DNA of 64,000 bases, taken from Streptomyces sp. S.PNR 29. Lineage in GTDB: Bacteria; Actinomycetota; Actinomycetes; Streptomycetales; Streptomycetaceae. Below, piece by piece: positions 53,687-61,846 of this stretch (position 1 is the first letter of the stretch; each line of letters begins with the position of its first letter). The position numbers and the translations under genes are program-made. The stretch lies in NCBI RefSeq assembly GCF_030386795.1, contig NZ_JANUQM010000002.1, forward strand, positions 372,001-436,000. Reading direction: 5' to 3'. The notes beneath the pieces were generated by a model. It saw nothing but the letters and a program-made list of their open reading frames with translations, did not search any database and was not told the origin of the DNA.

Positions 53687-53746
53687 TCCCGCCCCCGAGC
53701 ATGCACGTGCTGTGAGGAGACCAGGGTAGTGACGAAGGGACGAAAA

Positions 53747-53775
53747 GATGCCCCTTCCGGTGAGGAAGGGGCATC
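53747..53775 (-). terminator. intrinsic terminator of nadA
   Basis: GATGCCCCTTCC (53747-53758) and its complement GGAAGGGGCATC (53764-53775), loop of five bases; read on the minus strand the hairpin is followed by TTTTCG, a classical rho-independent signal just after the nadA stop. Confidence 0.9.
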
Positions 53776-53791
53776 ACCGCGACGGCACCGC

Positions 53792-54976
53792 TTACGGCAG
53801 CGCCAGCATCCGCTCCAGCGCCAGCTTCGCGAACGCCTCCGTCTCCTTGTCCACCTCGATGCGGTTGACGAGGTTGCCCTCGGCGAGGGACTCCAGGGCC
53901 CAGACGAGGTGCGGCAGGTCGATGCGGTTCATCGTCGAGCAGAAGCACACCGTGCGGTCGAGGAAGACGATCTCCTTGCCCTCGGGCGCGAAACGGTTCG
54001 CCAGCCGGCGGACCAGGTTCAGCTCCGTGCCGATGGCCCACTTGGAGCCGGCGGGAGCGGCCTCCAGGGCCTTGATGATGTACTCCGTCGAGCCGACGTA
54101 GTCCGCCGCCGCCACGACCTCGTGCCGGCACTCGGGGTGGACCAGGACGTTCACGCCGGGGATCCGCTCGCGCACGTCGTTCACCGAGTCGAGGCTGAAG
54201 CGGCCGTGCACCGAGCAGTGGCCGCGCCACAGGATCATCTTGGCGGCGCGCAGCTCGTCCGCCGTCAGGCCGCCGTTCGGCTTGTGCGGGTTGTAGACGA
54301 CACAGTCGTCCAGGGACATGCCCATGTCGCGGACGGCCGTGTTGCGGCCGAGGTGCTGGTCCGGCAGGAACAGCACCTTCTCACCCTGCTCGAAGGCCCA
54401 GTCCAGCGCCCGCCTGGCGTTCGACGAGGTGCAGATCGTGCCGCCGTGCTTGCCCGTGAACGCCTTGATGTCGGCGGACGAGTTCATGTACGACACCGGC
54501 ACGACCTGCTCGGCTATGCCGGCCTCGGTCAGCACGTCCCAGCACTCGGCGACCTGCTCGGCCGTCGCCATGTCGGCCATCGAGCAGCCGGCGGCCAGGT
54601 CCGGCAGCACGACCTTCTGGTCGTCGGACGTCAGGATGTCCGCGGACTCGGCCATGAAGTGCACACCGCAGAACACGATGTACTCCGCCTGCGGACGCGC
54701 GGCCGCGTCCCGGGCCAGCTTGAACGAGTCACCCGTGACGTCGGCGAACTGGATGACCTCGTCGCGCTGGTAGTGATGGCCGAGCACGAAGACCTTGTCC
54801 CCGAGCTTCTCCTTGGCCGCGCGGGCGCGCTCGACCAGGTCCGGGTCGGAGGGCGAGGGCAGGTCGCCGGGGCACTCGACACCGCGCTCGCTCTTCGGGT
54901 CGGCCTCACGACCGAGGAGCAGCAGGGCGAGGGGAGTCGGCGTTACGTCGAGCTCCTGGGTCTGGGCGGTGGTCAC
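53792..54976 (-). CDS. nadA: quinolinate synthase A
   Basis: 394 residues. NadA condenses iminoaspartate and dihydroxyacetone phosphate to quinolinate using a [4Fe-4S] cluster. The likely cluster cysteines are in YIVFCGVHFMAES, HPECRHEVV and VCFCSTMNRI; other motifs are KVFVLGHHYQRDEVIQFADVTGDS and KHGGTICTSSNARRAL. The GTG at 54976 has AAAGGGTG nearby and gives the expected start. nadB and nadC are not adjacent here; instead it is divergent from erpA across a 341-base region with two inverted repeats. Confidence 0.95.
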   Translation of the reverse strand: MTTAQTQELDVTPTPLALLLLGREADPKSERGVECPGDLPSPSDPDLVERARAAKEKLGDKVFVLGHHYQRDEVIQFADVTGDSFKLARDAAARPQAEYIVFCGVHFMAESADILTSDDQKVVLPDLAAGCSMADMATAEQVAECWDVLTEAGIAEQVVPVSYMNSSADIKAFTGKHGGTICTSSNARRALDWAFEQGEKVLFLPDQHLGRNTAVRDMGMSLDDCVVYNPHKPNGGLTADELRAAKMILWRGHCSVHGRFSLDSVNDVRERIPGVNVLVHPECRHEVVAAADYVGSTEYIIKALEAAPAGSKWAIGTELNLVRRLANRFAPEGKEIVFLDRTVCFCSTMNRIDLPHLVWALESLAEGNLVNRIEVDKETEAFAKLALERMLALP

Positions 54977-55099
54977 GACACGCACCCTTTCTGTTCTGCG
55001 GCTCGCCGGGGCCGGTCCGGAGAACCGGGCCGGTCCCGGCGGGACAAGCGGGACACCGTTTCGACTTTTCGTCGAATTGACGCTATCTATCATAACCGG

Positions 55100-55143
55100 T
55101 TCACGTCACTTTGACGATGCCCATTGTGTCGATGTGACGTGAA
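55100..55143. promoter_or_regulatory. widely spaced inverted repeat in the nadA promoter
   Basis: TTCACGTCAC (55100-55109) and its perfect complement (55134-55143), 24 bases apart. The first arm lies just upstream of the candidate nadA -10 box, a position suited to a repressor of NAD synthesis. The protein is not identified. Confidence 0.5.
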
Positions 55144-55267
55144 TCCCGGCGCCGAGGGGGGAACCCGGCGCCCGGGTCGCTGTCCGCTTTCCGGCGCATG
55201 TGCGAGCATGAGGAAGAAGCCAAGGAGAAAGTCACGGGCTCGCCCCGGAATGAATCCGCGGCCCCGT

Positions 55268-55279
55268 CGGTTGCAACCG
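55268..55279. promoter_or_regulatory. palindrome CGGTTGCAACCG upstream of erpA
   Basis: Perfect 12-bp palindrome, 38 bases before the erpA start codon. Possible operator, for instance of an iron-sulfur or redox regulator; no match to a named consensus is claimed. Confidence 0.45.
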
Positions 55280-55317
55280 TCGGCAAGCAGTCTCCGTACA
55301 ACCCGGGAGAGATGTAG

Positions 55318-55674
55318 ATGTCCGTATCGGACGAGACCACCACCGTCACCGACGGCATCATCCTGACCGACGCCGCCGCGGCCAAGGTCAAGGCCCTGCT
55401 CGACCAGGAAGGCCGTGACGACCTCGCCCTGCGCGTCGCCGTCCAGCCCGGCGGCTGCTCCGGCCTGCGCTACCAGCTCTTCTTCGACGAGCGGTCCCTC
55501 GACGGTGACGTGGAGAAGGACTTCGGCGGCGTCAAGGTCGTCACCGACCGGATGAGCGCCCCGTACCTGGGCGGCGCGACCATCGACTTCGTGGACACGA
55601 TCGAGAAGCAGGGCTTCACGATCGACAACCCGAACGCGACGGGCTCCTGCGCCTGCGGCGACTCCTTCAGCTGA
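55318..55674 (+). CDS. erpA: A-type iron-sulfur cluster insertion protein (ErpA/HesB)
   Basis: 118 residues. The three cluster-carrier cysteines are in VQPGGCSGLRY and SCACGDS; the start IILTDAAAAKVKALLDQEG and end are typical. It delivers [4Fe-4S] or [2Fe-2S] clusters to target enzymes; the divergent nadA is itself a [4Fe-4S] protein and a likely client. The ATG at 55318 is preceded by GGGAGAGA. The palindrome 55268-55279 lies in its promoter region. Related to Rv2204c of M. tuberculosis. Confidence 0.95.
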   Translation: MSVSDETTTVTDGIILTDAAAAKVKALLDQEGRDDLALRVAVQPGGCSGLRYQLFFDERSLDGDVEKDFGGVKVVTDRMSAPYLGGATIDFVDTIEKQGFTIDNPNATGSCACGDSFS

Positions 55675-55714
55675 GCCGCGGCACAGCAGTAGCCGCGACA
55701 CAAGCGGTGACACA

Positions 55715-55750
55715 GAAGGCGGCGGTCCCTCCGACGGGACCGCCGCCTTC
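55715..55750. terminator. terminator of erpA
   Basis: GAAGGCGGCGGTCCC (55715-55729) and its perfect complement (55736-55750), loop of six bases, after the erpA stop and before the stop of the convergent membrane protein gene. Confidence 0.9.
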
Positions 55751-55767
55751 GTGTTCCCCGCGAGCCG

Positions 55768-57726
55768 TCAACGGGCCCCGGACGGCGCCGGCAGCCGCGC
55801 TCCCGGCTTCTCCAGCGGAACGGCCTTGCCGTCCGAGCCGACCACCTTCCGGTCGCCGAGCGGCTCGTCCAGCCGCACGGTCCGGTGGTACTCCTTGGCG
55901 ATCAGGATGCAGACCTTGTCCGGCCACGGGGTCTCGGTCACCGTGACGGTCACCTCGTCCTCGCTCTCGCTCGCCTTCGCCTCGTAGTCGGCGCACACCC
56001 CGCCGGTGAACGCCACGGTCAGCTCCGTGCCCTCGGCCGTGTAGCCGTCCACCTCGACATCACGCGTGGCCGGTGCCGACGTCGGCTGGTCGCCCGGCCC
56101 GCTCGGCCGCGGGCTGGGCTGCGCCGGCTCCGTGGACGGCGTGGAGGACGTCAGGTACTTGGGGTCGATCGCCGGGTACGTCACCGTGTACGAGTCCTTC
56201 GCGCCCTCGGCCCGTACCTCGAACAGCCAGGACGGCACCAGCGTCTGCCGTGCGTCCACGAAGTGCGAGGCCAGCCCGAACACCGCGTTCTCGACCGTGA
56301 CGGTCTCCTGCTTTCCCGCGGCCGACCCCGAGGACGACCCGCACGGCTCCTCCAGGCGGTCCTTCAGCGGTACGGGACTGGCACAGCCGCCGATGCCCAT
56401 CCGGGGGTCGGCCGCCGGTGCCGCGTTCATCAGCTCCAGCGTCTTCTCCGCGTCCAGTACGGGGTACGTGTCCCCCTTCACCGGCGCCTTCAGCTGGCCG
56501 CTCCCGCCGACGACCTCGCCCTCCGCGCCGACGATCACCCCGGTCGTCCAGCCGTACGTGGGCAGCCCGCCGACCTCGGGGTCGACGTTCACGATCCGCT
56601 GGGCACCCATCACCTGGCTCGCGTCGCGCTTCGCGTCATCCTGACCCACCGCCTTCAGCACCGGCGCGGCCGCCTTCTTGGCGGCGTCCTCGCTCACCGG
56701 CTCGCCGGACGGGTCGGCGGGCGTCTGCGGGCACACGGTGGTGCCCTTGCAGTTGTCGGTGCCGGGGACGTACCGGTGGAAGGTCCAGTTCCCGGGCGCC
56801 TGCCGGTTCACCTGCAGGGTCGGCCCCGCACCGTCCTTCGTCGCCCCGACCGTCCAGGTCTGGCCCTGGGCCACCGGGGTCCCGTCGACGGCGAGCGCCT
56901 TCGCCAGCCGGGCCACCTCCGCCTTGGTGACCTGGCCCGTCGCCCGGTACACGGGCGCCGAGCCGGGGCCGTCCGGGAGGGGGGCACTCGCCTTGTAGGT
57001 GGCGCCGTACGGGTTGGGCTCGCCGGGCGCGATGCCGTTCGTGCCGCCTTCCGAAGGGGCGGAGTAGCCGTCGAGGGCGAGCGGCGGGGGAGTGTCACCG
57101 CCAGGGGCCCCGGACGACGTACCGCCGTCGGAACCGCCGGAGGCACTGGCGGCGAGGTACGCCCCACCGCCCCCGACCAGCAGCACGGCAGCCGCGACGG
57201 AGGCGGCGACCAACGGCGCCCGCCGCCGGTGCGGCCGCCCGGGCTCCTCGGCGGAGCCCGGCGCCGGCCCCCACTCGGGGCTACGGACTTCGGCGCCGGG
57301 CTGCTGGGCGTGCCGGACTTCGGTTTCGGGACCGGCGCCGGGCTCCTTCGCGCCGCTCGCGTCGGCCGAGGCCGTGGCGTCGCTCGCGGTGCCGGGTTCC
57401 TTCGTGCTGCTCGTGTCGGCGGCAGCCTCCCCCGCGTTCACGTCCGGGGAAGCCTCCGCCCCGCTCTCGTCGGCATCGGCATCGGCCTCGGCGGCAGGGG
57501 CGGCTCCGGCCTCTCCCTCCGCCTCCCTGCCGGGAGCGTCGGCATCGGCCCCGCCGGCAGGCGAAGCACCGGCCCTGTCCTCCTGCTCCGCGCCGGAGGC
57601 CTCCGCGGCGTCGGGAGCCTCGGTGCCGGCGGTCCCCGTCTCGGTCACGGCGTCCCGCTCCTCGGCGGAGCCGGCGGCGCCGGACTCGGCCGGGGCGTCG
57701 TCGTTGTCGGGTCGCTCGGTGTTCAC
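55768..57726 (-). CDS. large single-pass membrane protein with disordered acidic N-terminus
   Basis: 652 residues. The first 165 or so are Glu/Ala/Asp-rich low complexity (AEEDRAGASP-type and EPGT-type near-repeats), then PHRRRAPLVAASVAAAVLLVGGGGAYLAA forms the only membrane helix, and about 460 residues with WTVGATKDGAGPTLQVN and YGWTTGVIVGAEGEVVGGSGQL lie outside. The C-terminal 150 residues contain paired Cys (CKGTTVC and GGCASPV) and a Pro-rich hinge. I recognise no domain. ATG at 57726. The topology suggests a cytoplasmic disordered tail and a folded extracellular part, perhaps a cell-wall or signalling role. Confidence 0.8.
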   Translation of the reverse strand: MNTERPDNDDAPAESGAAGSAEERDAVTETGTAGTEAPDAAEASGAEQEDRAGASPAGGADADAPGREAEGEAGAAPAAEADADADESGAEASPDVNAGEAAADTSSTKEPGTASDATASADASGAKEPGAGPETEVRHAQQPGAEVRSPEWGPAPGSAEEPGRPHRRRAPLVAASVAAAVLLVGGGGAYLAASASGGSDGGTSSGAPGGDTPPPLALDGYSAPSEGGTNGIAPGEPNPYGATYKASAPLPDGPGSAPVYRATGQVTKAEVARLAKALAVDGTPVAQGQTWTVGATKDGAGPTLQVNRQAPGNWTFHRYVPGTDNCKGTTVCPQTPADPSGEPVSEDAAKKAAAPVLKAVGQDDAKRDASQVMGAQRIVNVDPEVGGLPTYGWTTGVIVGAEGEVVGGSGQLKAPVKGDTYPVLDAEKTLELMNAAPAADPRMGIGGCASPVPLKDRLEEPCGSSSGSAAGKQETVTVENAVFGLASHFVDARQTLVPSWLFEVRAEGAKDSYTVTYPAIDPKYLTSSTPSTEPAQPSPRPSGPGDQPTSAPATRDVEVDGYTAEGTELTVAFTGGVCADYEAKASESEDEVTVTVTETPWPDKVCILIAKEYHRTVRLDEPLGDRKVVGSDGKAVPLEKPGARLPAPSGAR

Positions 57727-57890
57727 CGCATCGCTCCTTCGGCTGCACAGCTGTCCCTGATGACCCGTACCCGGCAGAAGCAGGGCGCTGGGGGGTCGTA
57801 TTCCGCCTCCCCTTTACGGGGGACAGCGATGGGACGCAGCGGGGGAGCACCCGGTTCCCCGAGAGACTCCGTTCCGGCCGCCGGCCGACG

Positions 57891-58100
57891 TCAGTCGCCG
57901 TAGTCCGACATCGCCTCCAGCATCCGGGCCGACGCCGGCGGCACGGTCACGCCGTGAATGAGTGACGGGGAGACCGGAAGGGAAGAGATCCGGTCGGGAA
58001 CGGCCCAGTGCGGCACCATCCGGGCGCAGTCGCCGCGCAGCGACGCCAGGTCGTCCTCCAGGTCGGCCGGGGCGGGCGCAGGGGCGTTGAGGTTCGTCAT
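57891..58100 (-). CDS. small hypothetical protein
   Basis: 69 residues (MTNLNAPAPAPADLEDDLASLR ... CARMVPHWAVPD ... SYG-like acidic end EAMSDYGD). One cysteine, no membrane segment, no recognised family. It stands alone, reads toward the large membrane protein gene and shares its upstream region with the adoK-like gene. A start at 58100 lacks an obvious ribosome site. Confidence 0.5.
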   Translation of the reverse strand: MTNLNAPAPAPADLEDDLASLRGDCARMVPHWAVPDRISSLPVSPSLIHGVTVPPASARMLEAMSDYGD

Positions 58101-58254
58101 AGCGGAACCGTAGGCACGTCGGAGCCGGCGAAGAAAGATCTACTATCGGGTAGTTTTCCCCGGTTCAGAGGCACTGGCCGACCGGGTAGCGTGAACTGTC
58201 AACCAGCCTCCCCACAGGCTGTCAACCCGCCTCCTTCAGGAGAGAGTCCACGTC

Positions 58255-59229
58255 GTGCGCATCGCAGTCACCGGCTCCATCGCCACCGACCACCTCATGA
58301 CGTTCCCCGGCCGCTTCGCCGACCAGTTCGTGGCGGACCAGCTGCACACGGTCTCGCTGTCCTTCCTGGTCGACAAGCTCGACGTACGCCGGGGTGGTGT
58401 CGGCGCGAACATCGCCTTCGGCATGGGCCAGCTCGGTACCCGGCCCATCCTGGTCGGCGCCGCGGGTGCCGACTTCGACGAGTACCGCGCCTGGCTGGAC
58501 CGGCACGGCGTCGACACCGAGTCGGTGCGCATCTCCGAGACGCTGCACACCGCCCGTTTCGTCTGCACGACCGACGCCGACCACAACCAGATCGGCTCCT
58601 TCTACACCGGCGCCATGAGCGAGGCCCGCCTCATCGAGCTGAAGACCGTCGCCGACCGCGTCGACGGCCTCGACCTGGTCCTCATCGGCGCCGACGACCC
58701 GGAGGCGATGCTCCGGCACACCGAGGAGTGCCGCTCCCGGTCCATCCCGTTCGCTGCCGACTTCTCCCAGCAGATCGCCCGCATGAACGGCGAGGAGATC
58801 CGGATACTGCTGGACGGGGCGACGTACCTCTTCTCCAACGAGTACGAGAAGGGCCTCATCGAGTCCAAGACCGGCTGGAGCGACGCCGAGATCCTCTCCC
58901 GGGTCGGCCATCGCGTGACCACCCTCGGCGCGCGGGGCGTGCGCATCGAACGGGTCGGCGAGGACCCCGTCGAGGTCGGCTGCCCGGAGGAGGAGCGCAA
59001 GGCCGACCCCACCGGCGTCGGCGACGCCTTCCGCGCCGGCTTCCTCTCCGGCCTCGCCTGGGGCGTCTCCCTGGAACGCGCCGCCCAGGTCGGCTGCATG
59101 CTCGCCACGCTGGTCATCGAAACGGTCGGCACCCAGGAGTACCAGCTGCGCCGGGCCCACTTCATGGAGCGCTTCACCAAGGCCTACGGCGACGAGGCCG
59201 CCGCCGAGGTCCAGGTGCACCTCGGCTGA
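58255..59229 (+). CDS. PfkB-family carbohydrate/adenosine kinase (AdoK/CbhK-like)
   Basis: 324 residues. PfkB motifs: RRGGVGANIAFGMGQLG near residue 50 and the catalytic anion hole DPTGVGDAFRAGFLSG near 250, with Asp as base. Its closest relatives, judged from gene neighbourhood with ctaC and erpA, are Rv2202c (adenosine kinase AdoK) in M. tuberculosis, so adenosine may be the substrate; ribose-type sugars are alternatives. The GTG at 58255 has GGAGAGAG at normal distance. Confidence 0.88.
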   Translation: MRIAVTGSIATDHLMTFPGRFADQFVADQLHTVSLSFLVDKLDVRRGGVGANIAFGMGQLGTRPILVGAAGADFDEYRAWLDRHGVDTESVRISETLHTARFVCTTDADHNQIGSFYTGAMSEARLIELKTVADRVDGLDLVLIGADDPEAMLRHTEECRSRSIPFAADFSQQIARMNGEEIRILLDGATYLFSNEYEKGLIESKTGWSDAEILSRVGHRVTTLGARGVRIERVGEDPVEVGCPEEERKADPTGVGDAFRAGFLSGLAWGVSLERAAQVGCMLATLVIETVGTQEYQLRRAHFMERFTKAYGDEAAAEVQVHLG

Positions 59230-59239
59230 ACGACAGGCC

Positions 59240-60616
59240 CTAGGAGAGCCGGCGGACCAGATAGGCGGTGCCCCGGTCCGCCGGCTCCTCTCCCACGTAC
59301 TCCTGTCGCCGCATCTCGCACCAGGCCGGGATGTCCAGCCGCGCCGCCTCGTCGTCCGCCAGTACGCGGACGATGCCGCCCACCGGCACGTCCCCGATGA
59401 CCTTCGCCAGCTCGATCACCGGGATCGGGCAGCGCCTGCCGACCGCGTCCACGACCAGGGCGTCGTCCCGCACGACCGACTCGGACCCCGGCGCCCCCAG
59501 TTTCTCCCGCACCGCCGCCACCGCCTCCGGCAGCACCTCCAGGAACCGGTCGACGTCCTCCGCCGCCGTCCCGGGCGGCAGCGAGACCCGTACGTTGCCC
59601 TCACTCAGCACACCCATCGCCTTCAGGACATGGCTGGGTGTCAGGGTGCTGCTGGTACAGGACGATCCGGAGGAAACGGAGAAACCGGACCGGTCCAGCT
59701 CGTGCAGCAGGGTCTCCCCGTCGACATAGAGACACGAGAAGGTGACGACGCCCGGCAGCCGGCGCGTCGGGTGGCCCACCACCTCGACGTCCGGCACCAG
59801 GTGCGGCACCCGCGCCCGGATCCGCTCCGTCAGCTCCCGCAGCCGTACCGCCTCCTCGGCGGCCTCGGCCCGCACCGCCCGCAGCGAGGCCGCCGCCGCC
59901 ACGATCGCAGGGATGTTCTCGAAGCCGGCCGCCCGGCCGGACTCCCGCTCGTCCACCGGCCCTTGCGGCGCGAACCGCACCCCCTTGCGGACGACGAGCA
60001 GCCCGACACCCGACGGTCCGCCCCATTTGTGGGCACTCGCCGTCAGCAGCGACCAGCCGTCCTCCACCGGCCCCCAGCCCAGCGACTGGGCCGCGTCCAC
60101 CAGCAGCGGCACGCCCGCCGCCCGGCATCCCTCGGCCACGGCCGCCACCGGCTGCTCGGTGCCCACCTCATGGTTGGCCGACTGCAGACAGGCCAGGGCG
60201 GTGTCCGGACGCAAAGCCTCCGTGTATGCCGACGGATCCACCACGCCCGCGCGGTCCACGCCCACCTGCGTGACCGTCCCGCCGTCCGCCTCGTGCACCT
60301 CGGCCGCGTGCAGCACCGAGGAGTGTTCGACCGCAGACACGATCAGGTGGCGTCCGACCCGTCGGCGACCGGCCAGCGCACCCGCGATCCCGGAGTGCAC
60401 AGCCCGGGTCCCGGACGACGTGAACACCAGTTCGTCCGCCCGGCATCCGACCGCCTCGGCAGCCGCCTCCCGTGCCGCGTCGAGAAGCATGCGCGCCCGC
60501 CGGCCCTCCCGGTACAGCCGCGAGGGATCGGCCCATCCCTCATCGAGCGAAGCCGCCAGAGCCTGACGGGCAACGGGATGAAGGGGAGCGGTGGAAGCTG
60601 CATCGAAGTAGGACAC
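59240..60616 (-). CDS. cysteine desulfurase fused to a TusA-like sulfur-carrier domain
   Basis: 458 residues. The first 380 or so form a class-V aminotransferase-type cysteine desulfurase: PLP lysine in LTASAHKWGGPSG, and active cysteine in VSSGSSCTSSTLTPSHVL. The last 75 residues are a TusA domain with the sulfur-carrier cysteine in GRRCPIPVIELAKVI. Joining donor and carrier lets persulfide pass within one chain. The downstream use (tRNA thiolation, Fe-S clusters or a cofactor) is not shown. It is convergent with adoK (10 bases) and divergent from ctaC, a shared promoter region of 270 bases. Confidence 0.93.
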   Translation of the reverse strand: MSYFDAASTAPLHPVARQALAASLDEGWADPSRLYREGRRARMLLDAAREAAAEAVGCRADELVFTSSGTRAVHSGIAGALAGRRRVGRHLIVSAVEHSSVLHAAEVHEADGGTVTQVGVDRAGVVDPSAYTEALRPDTALACLQSANHEVGTEQPVAAVAEGCRAAGVPLLVDAAQSLGWGPVEDGWSLLTASAHKWGGPSGVGLLVVRKGVRFAPQGPVDERESGRAAGFENIPAIVAAAASLRAVRAEAAEEAVRLRELTERIRARVPHLVPDVEVVGHPTRRLPGVVTFSCLYVDGETLLHELDRSGFSVSSGSSCTSSTLTPSHVLKAMGVLSEGNVRVSLPPGTAAEDVDRFLEVLPEAVAAVREKLGAPGSESVVRDDALVVDAVGRRCPIPVIELAKVIGDVPVGGIVRVLADDEAARLDIPAWCEMRRQEYVGEEPADRGTAYLVRRLS

Positions 60617-60634
60617 ACAGCAACGCTAATCGCC

Positions 60635-60665
60635 CCGAAGGGGCGCGGGGAACTGCGCGCTCGAC
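60635..60665. repeat. dispersed intergenic repeat, copy 2
   Basis: Same sequence as the copy at about 30055 (CCGAAGGGGCGCGGGGAACT then GCGCG), in the divergent region between the cysteine desulfurase and ctaC. Confidence 0.7.
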
Positions 60666-60778
60666 CACAAACGACCCGCACTCGCCACACAAGCCGCACC
60701 ACCCGAGTTATTAGGCGCCCGGAGTGACCCGCAGCGCGTACGGCACCCTCCCCGCGAACCGCCGGACGGCGTCCAGTA

Positions 60779-60806
60779 GGGTTTGGTCCGCATAAACATC
60801 AAACCC
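60779..60806. promoter_or_regulatory. inverted repeat upstream of the cytochrome oxidase operon
   Basis: GGGTTTG (60779-60785) and CAAACCC (60800-60806) separated by 14 AT-richer bases (with GCATAAACAT), about 80 bases before the ctaC start. TAGGGT/ATAAAC around it could be promoter elements; the repeat is a possible operator. Confidence 0.45.
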
Positions 60807-60886
60807 CTGCCCGACGCAGGGCGGCGACCGACCAGCGAGAAGGCCGCAGCCAACAAGCGCGGGCGAGACTCTCGGGAAGGCGCTAC

Positions 60887-61846
60887 GTGAGTCCCAACGG
60901 CTCCGACCGCTCGCCGCGGCGCCCGATGCGGCGGAAGCTGCTGCAGGCACTGACCGCGGGCCTGGTCCTGGCGACCGCAACCGGTTGCACATACAAGGAC
61001 TTCCCCCGCCTTGGTATGCCCACCCCGACCACGGAAGAGGCTCCGCGGATCCTCTCCCTGTGGCAGGGGTCCTGGGCTGCCGCGCTCGCCGTGGGCGTGC
61101 TGGTGTGGGGCCTGATCCTGTGGAGTGCTTTCTTCCACCGGCGCAGCCGCACCAAGGTCGAGGTTCCTCCGCAGACCCGGTACAACATGCCCATCGAGGC
61201 GCTGTACACGGTCGTCCCGCTCATCATCGTCTCGGTGCTCTTCTACTTCACCGCCCGCGACGAGTCAGAGCTGCTCAGCCTCAAGAAGAAGCCCGACGTC
61301 ACGGTCAACGTGGTCGGCTTCCAGTGGAGCTGGTGCTTCAACTACGTCGAGCCCGTCGCGGGTTCCTCCGGTGACGCCAAGACCTCCAAGGACCTGGACG
61401 CGATTCCGAACCGGTTCAAGGAGGCCTTCCCGGCGAACGCCGGCGGCGTCTACGACTGCGGCACCCCCGGTACGCGGAACCCGCAGAACGGCAACCCCGG
61501 CCCGACCCTCTGGCTCCCCAAGGGCAAGACGGTCCGCTTCGTCCTCACCTCGCGGGACGTCATCCACTCCTTCTGGGTGCTGCCGTTCCTGATGAAGCAG
61601 GACGTCATCCCGGGCCACACCAACGCCTTCGAGGTGACCCCCAACCAGGAGGGCACCTTCCGTGGCAAGTGCGCCGAGCTGTGCGGCGTCGACCACTCCC
61701 GGATGCTGTTCAACGTGAAGGTCGTCTCCCCTGAGCGGTACGAGCAGCACCTCAAGGACCTCGTGAAGGAAGGGCAGACCGGTTACGTTCCCGCCGGCAT
61801 CGCGCAGACGAGCCACGAGAAGAACCGGGAGACGAACAACCTGTGA
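60887..61846 (+). CDS. ctaC: cytochrome c oxidase subunit II
   Basis: 319 residues. Signal peptide with lipobox ATATGC, so the N-terminus is a membrane-anchored lipoprotein as in other actinobacteria; two transmembrane helices; then a cupredoxin domain with the CuA ligands His in [12 protein letters not shown], and Cys, Cys, His and Met in [12 protein letters not shown]. The 36-residue loop between [12 protein letters not shown] and the cupredoxin core is an actinobacterial insertion. It receives electrons from the cytochrome bcc complex. GTG start at 60887; its stop overlaps ctaD (GTGA). Confidence 0.96.
   Translation: MSPNGSDRSPRRPMRRKLLQALTAGLVLATATGCTYKDFPRLGMPTPTTEEAPRILSLWQGSWAAALAVGVLVWGLILWSAFFHRRSRTKVEVPPQTRYNMPIEALYTVVPLIIVSVLFYFTARDESELLSLKKKPDVTVNVVGFQWSWCFNYVEPVAGSSGDAKTSKDLDAIPNRFKEAFPANAGGVYDCGTPGTRNPQNGNPGPTLWLPKGKTVRFVLTSRDVIHSFWVLPFLMKQDVIPGHTNAFEVTPNQEGTFRGKCAELCGVDHSRMLFNVKVVSPERYEQHLKDLVKEGQTGYVPAGIAQTSHEKNRETNNL

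Larger units (their letters stand above)
54977..55317. promoter_or_regulatory. divergent nadA / erpA control region
   Basis: A 341-base gap without a gene. It contains a -10-like TATGAT for nadA (55094-55089 on the minus strand), an inverted repeat of TTCACGTCAC (55100-55109) and GTGACGTGAA (55134-55143), and a perfect palindrome CGGTTGCAACCG (55268-55279) 38 bases before erpA. Confidence 0.6.
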
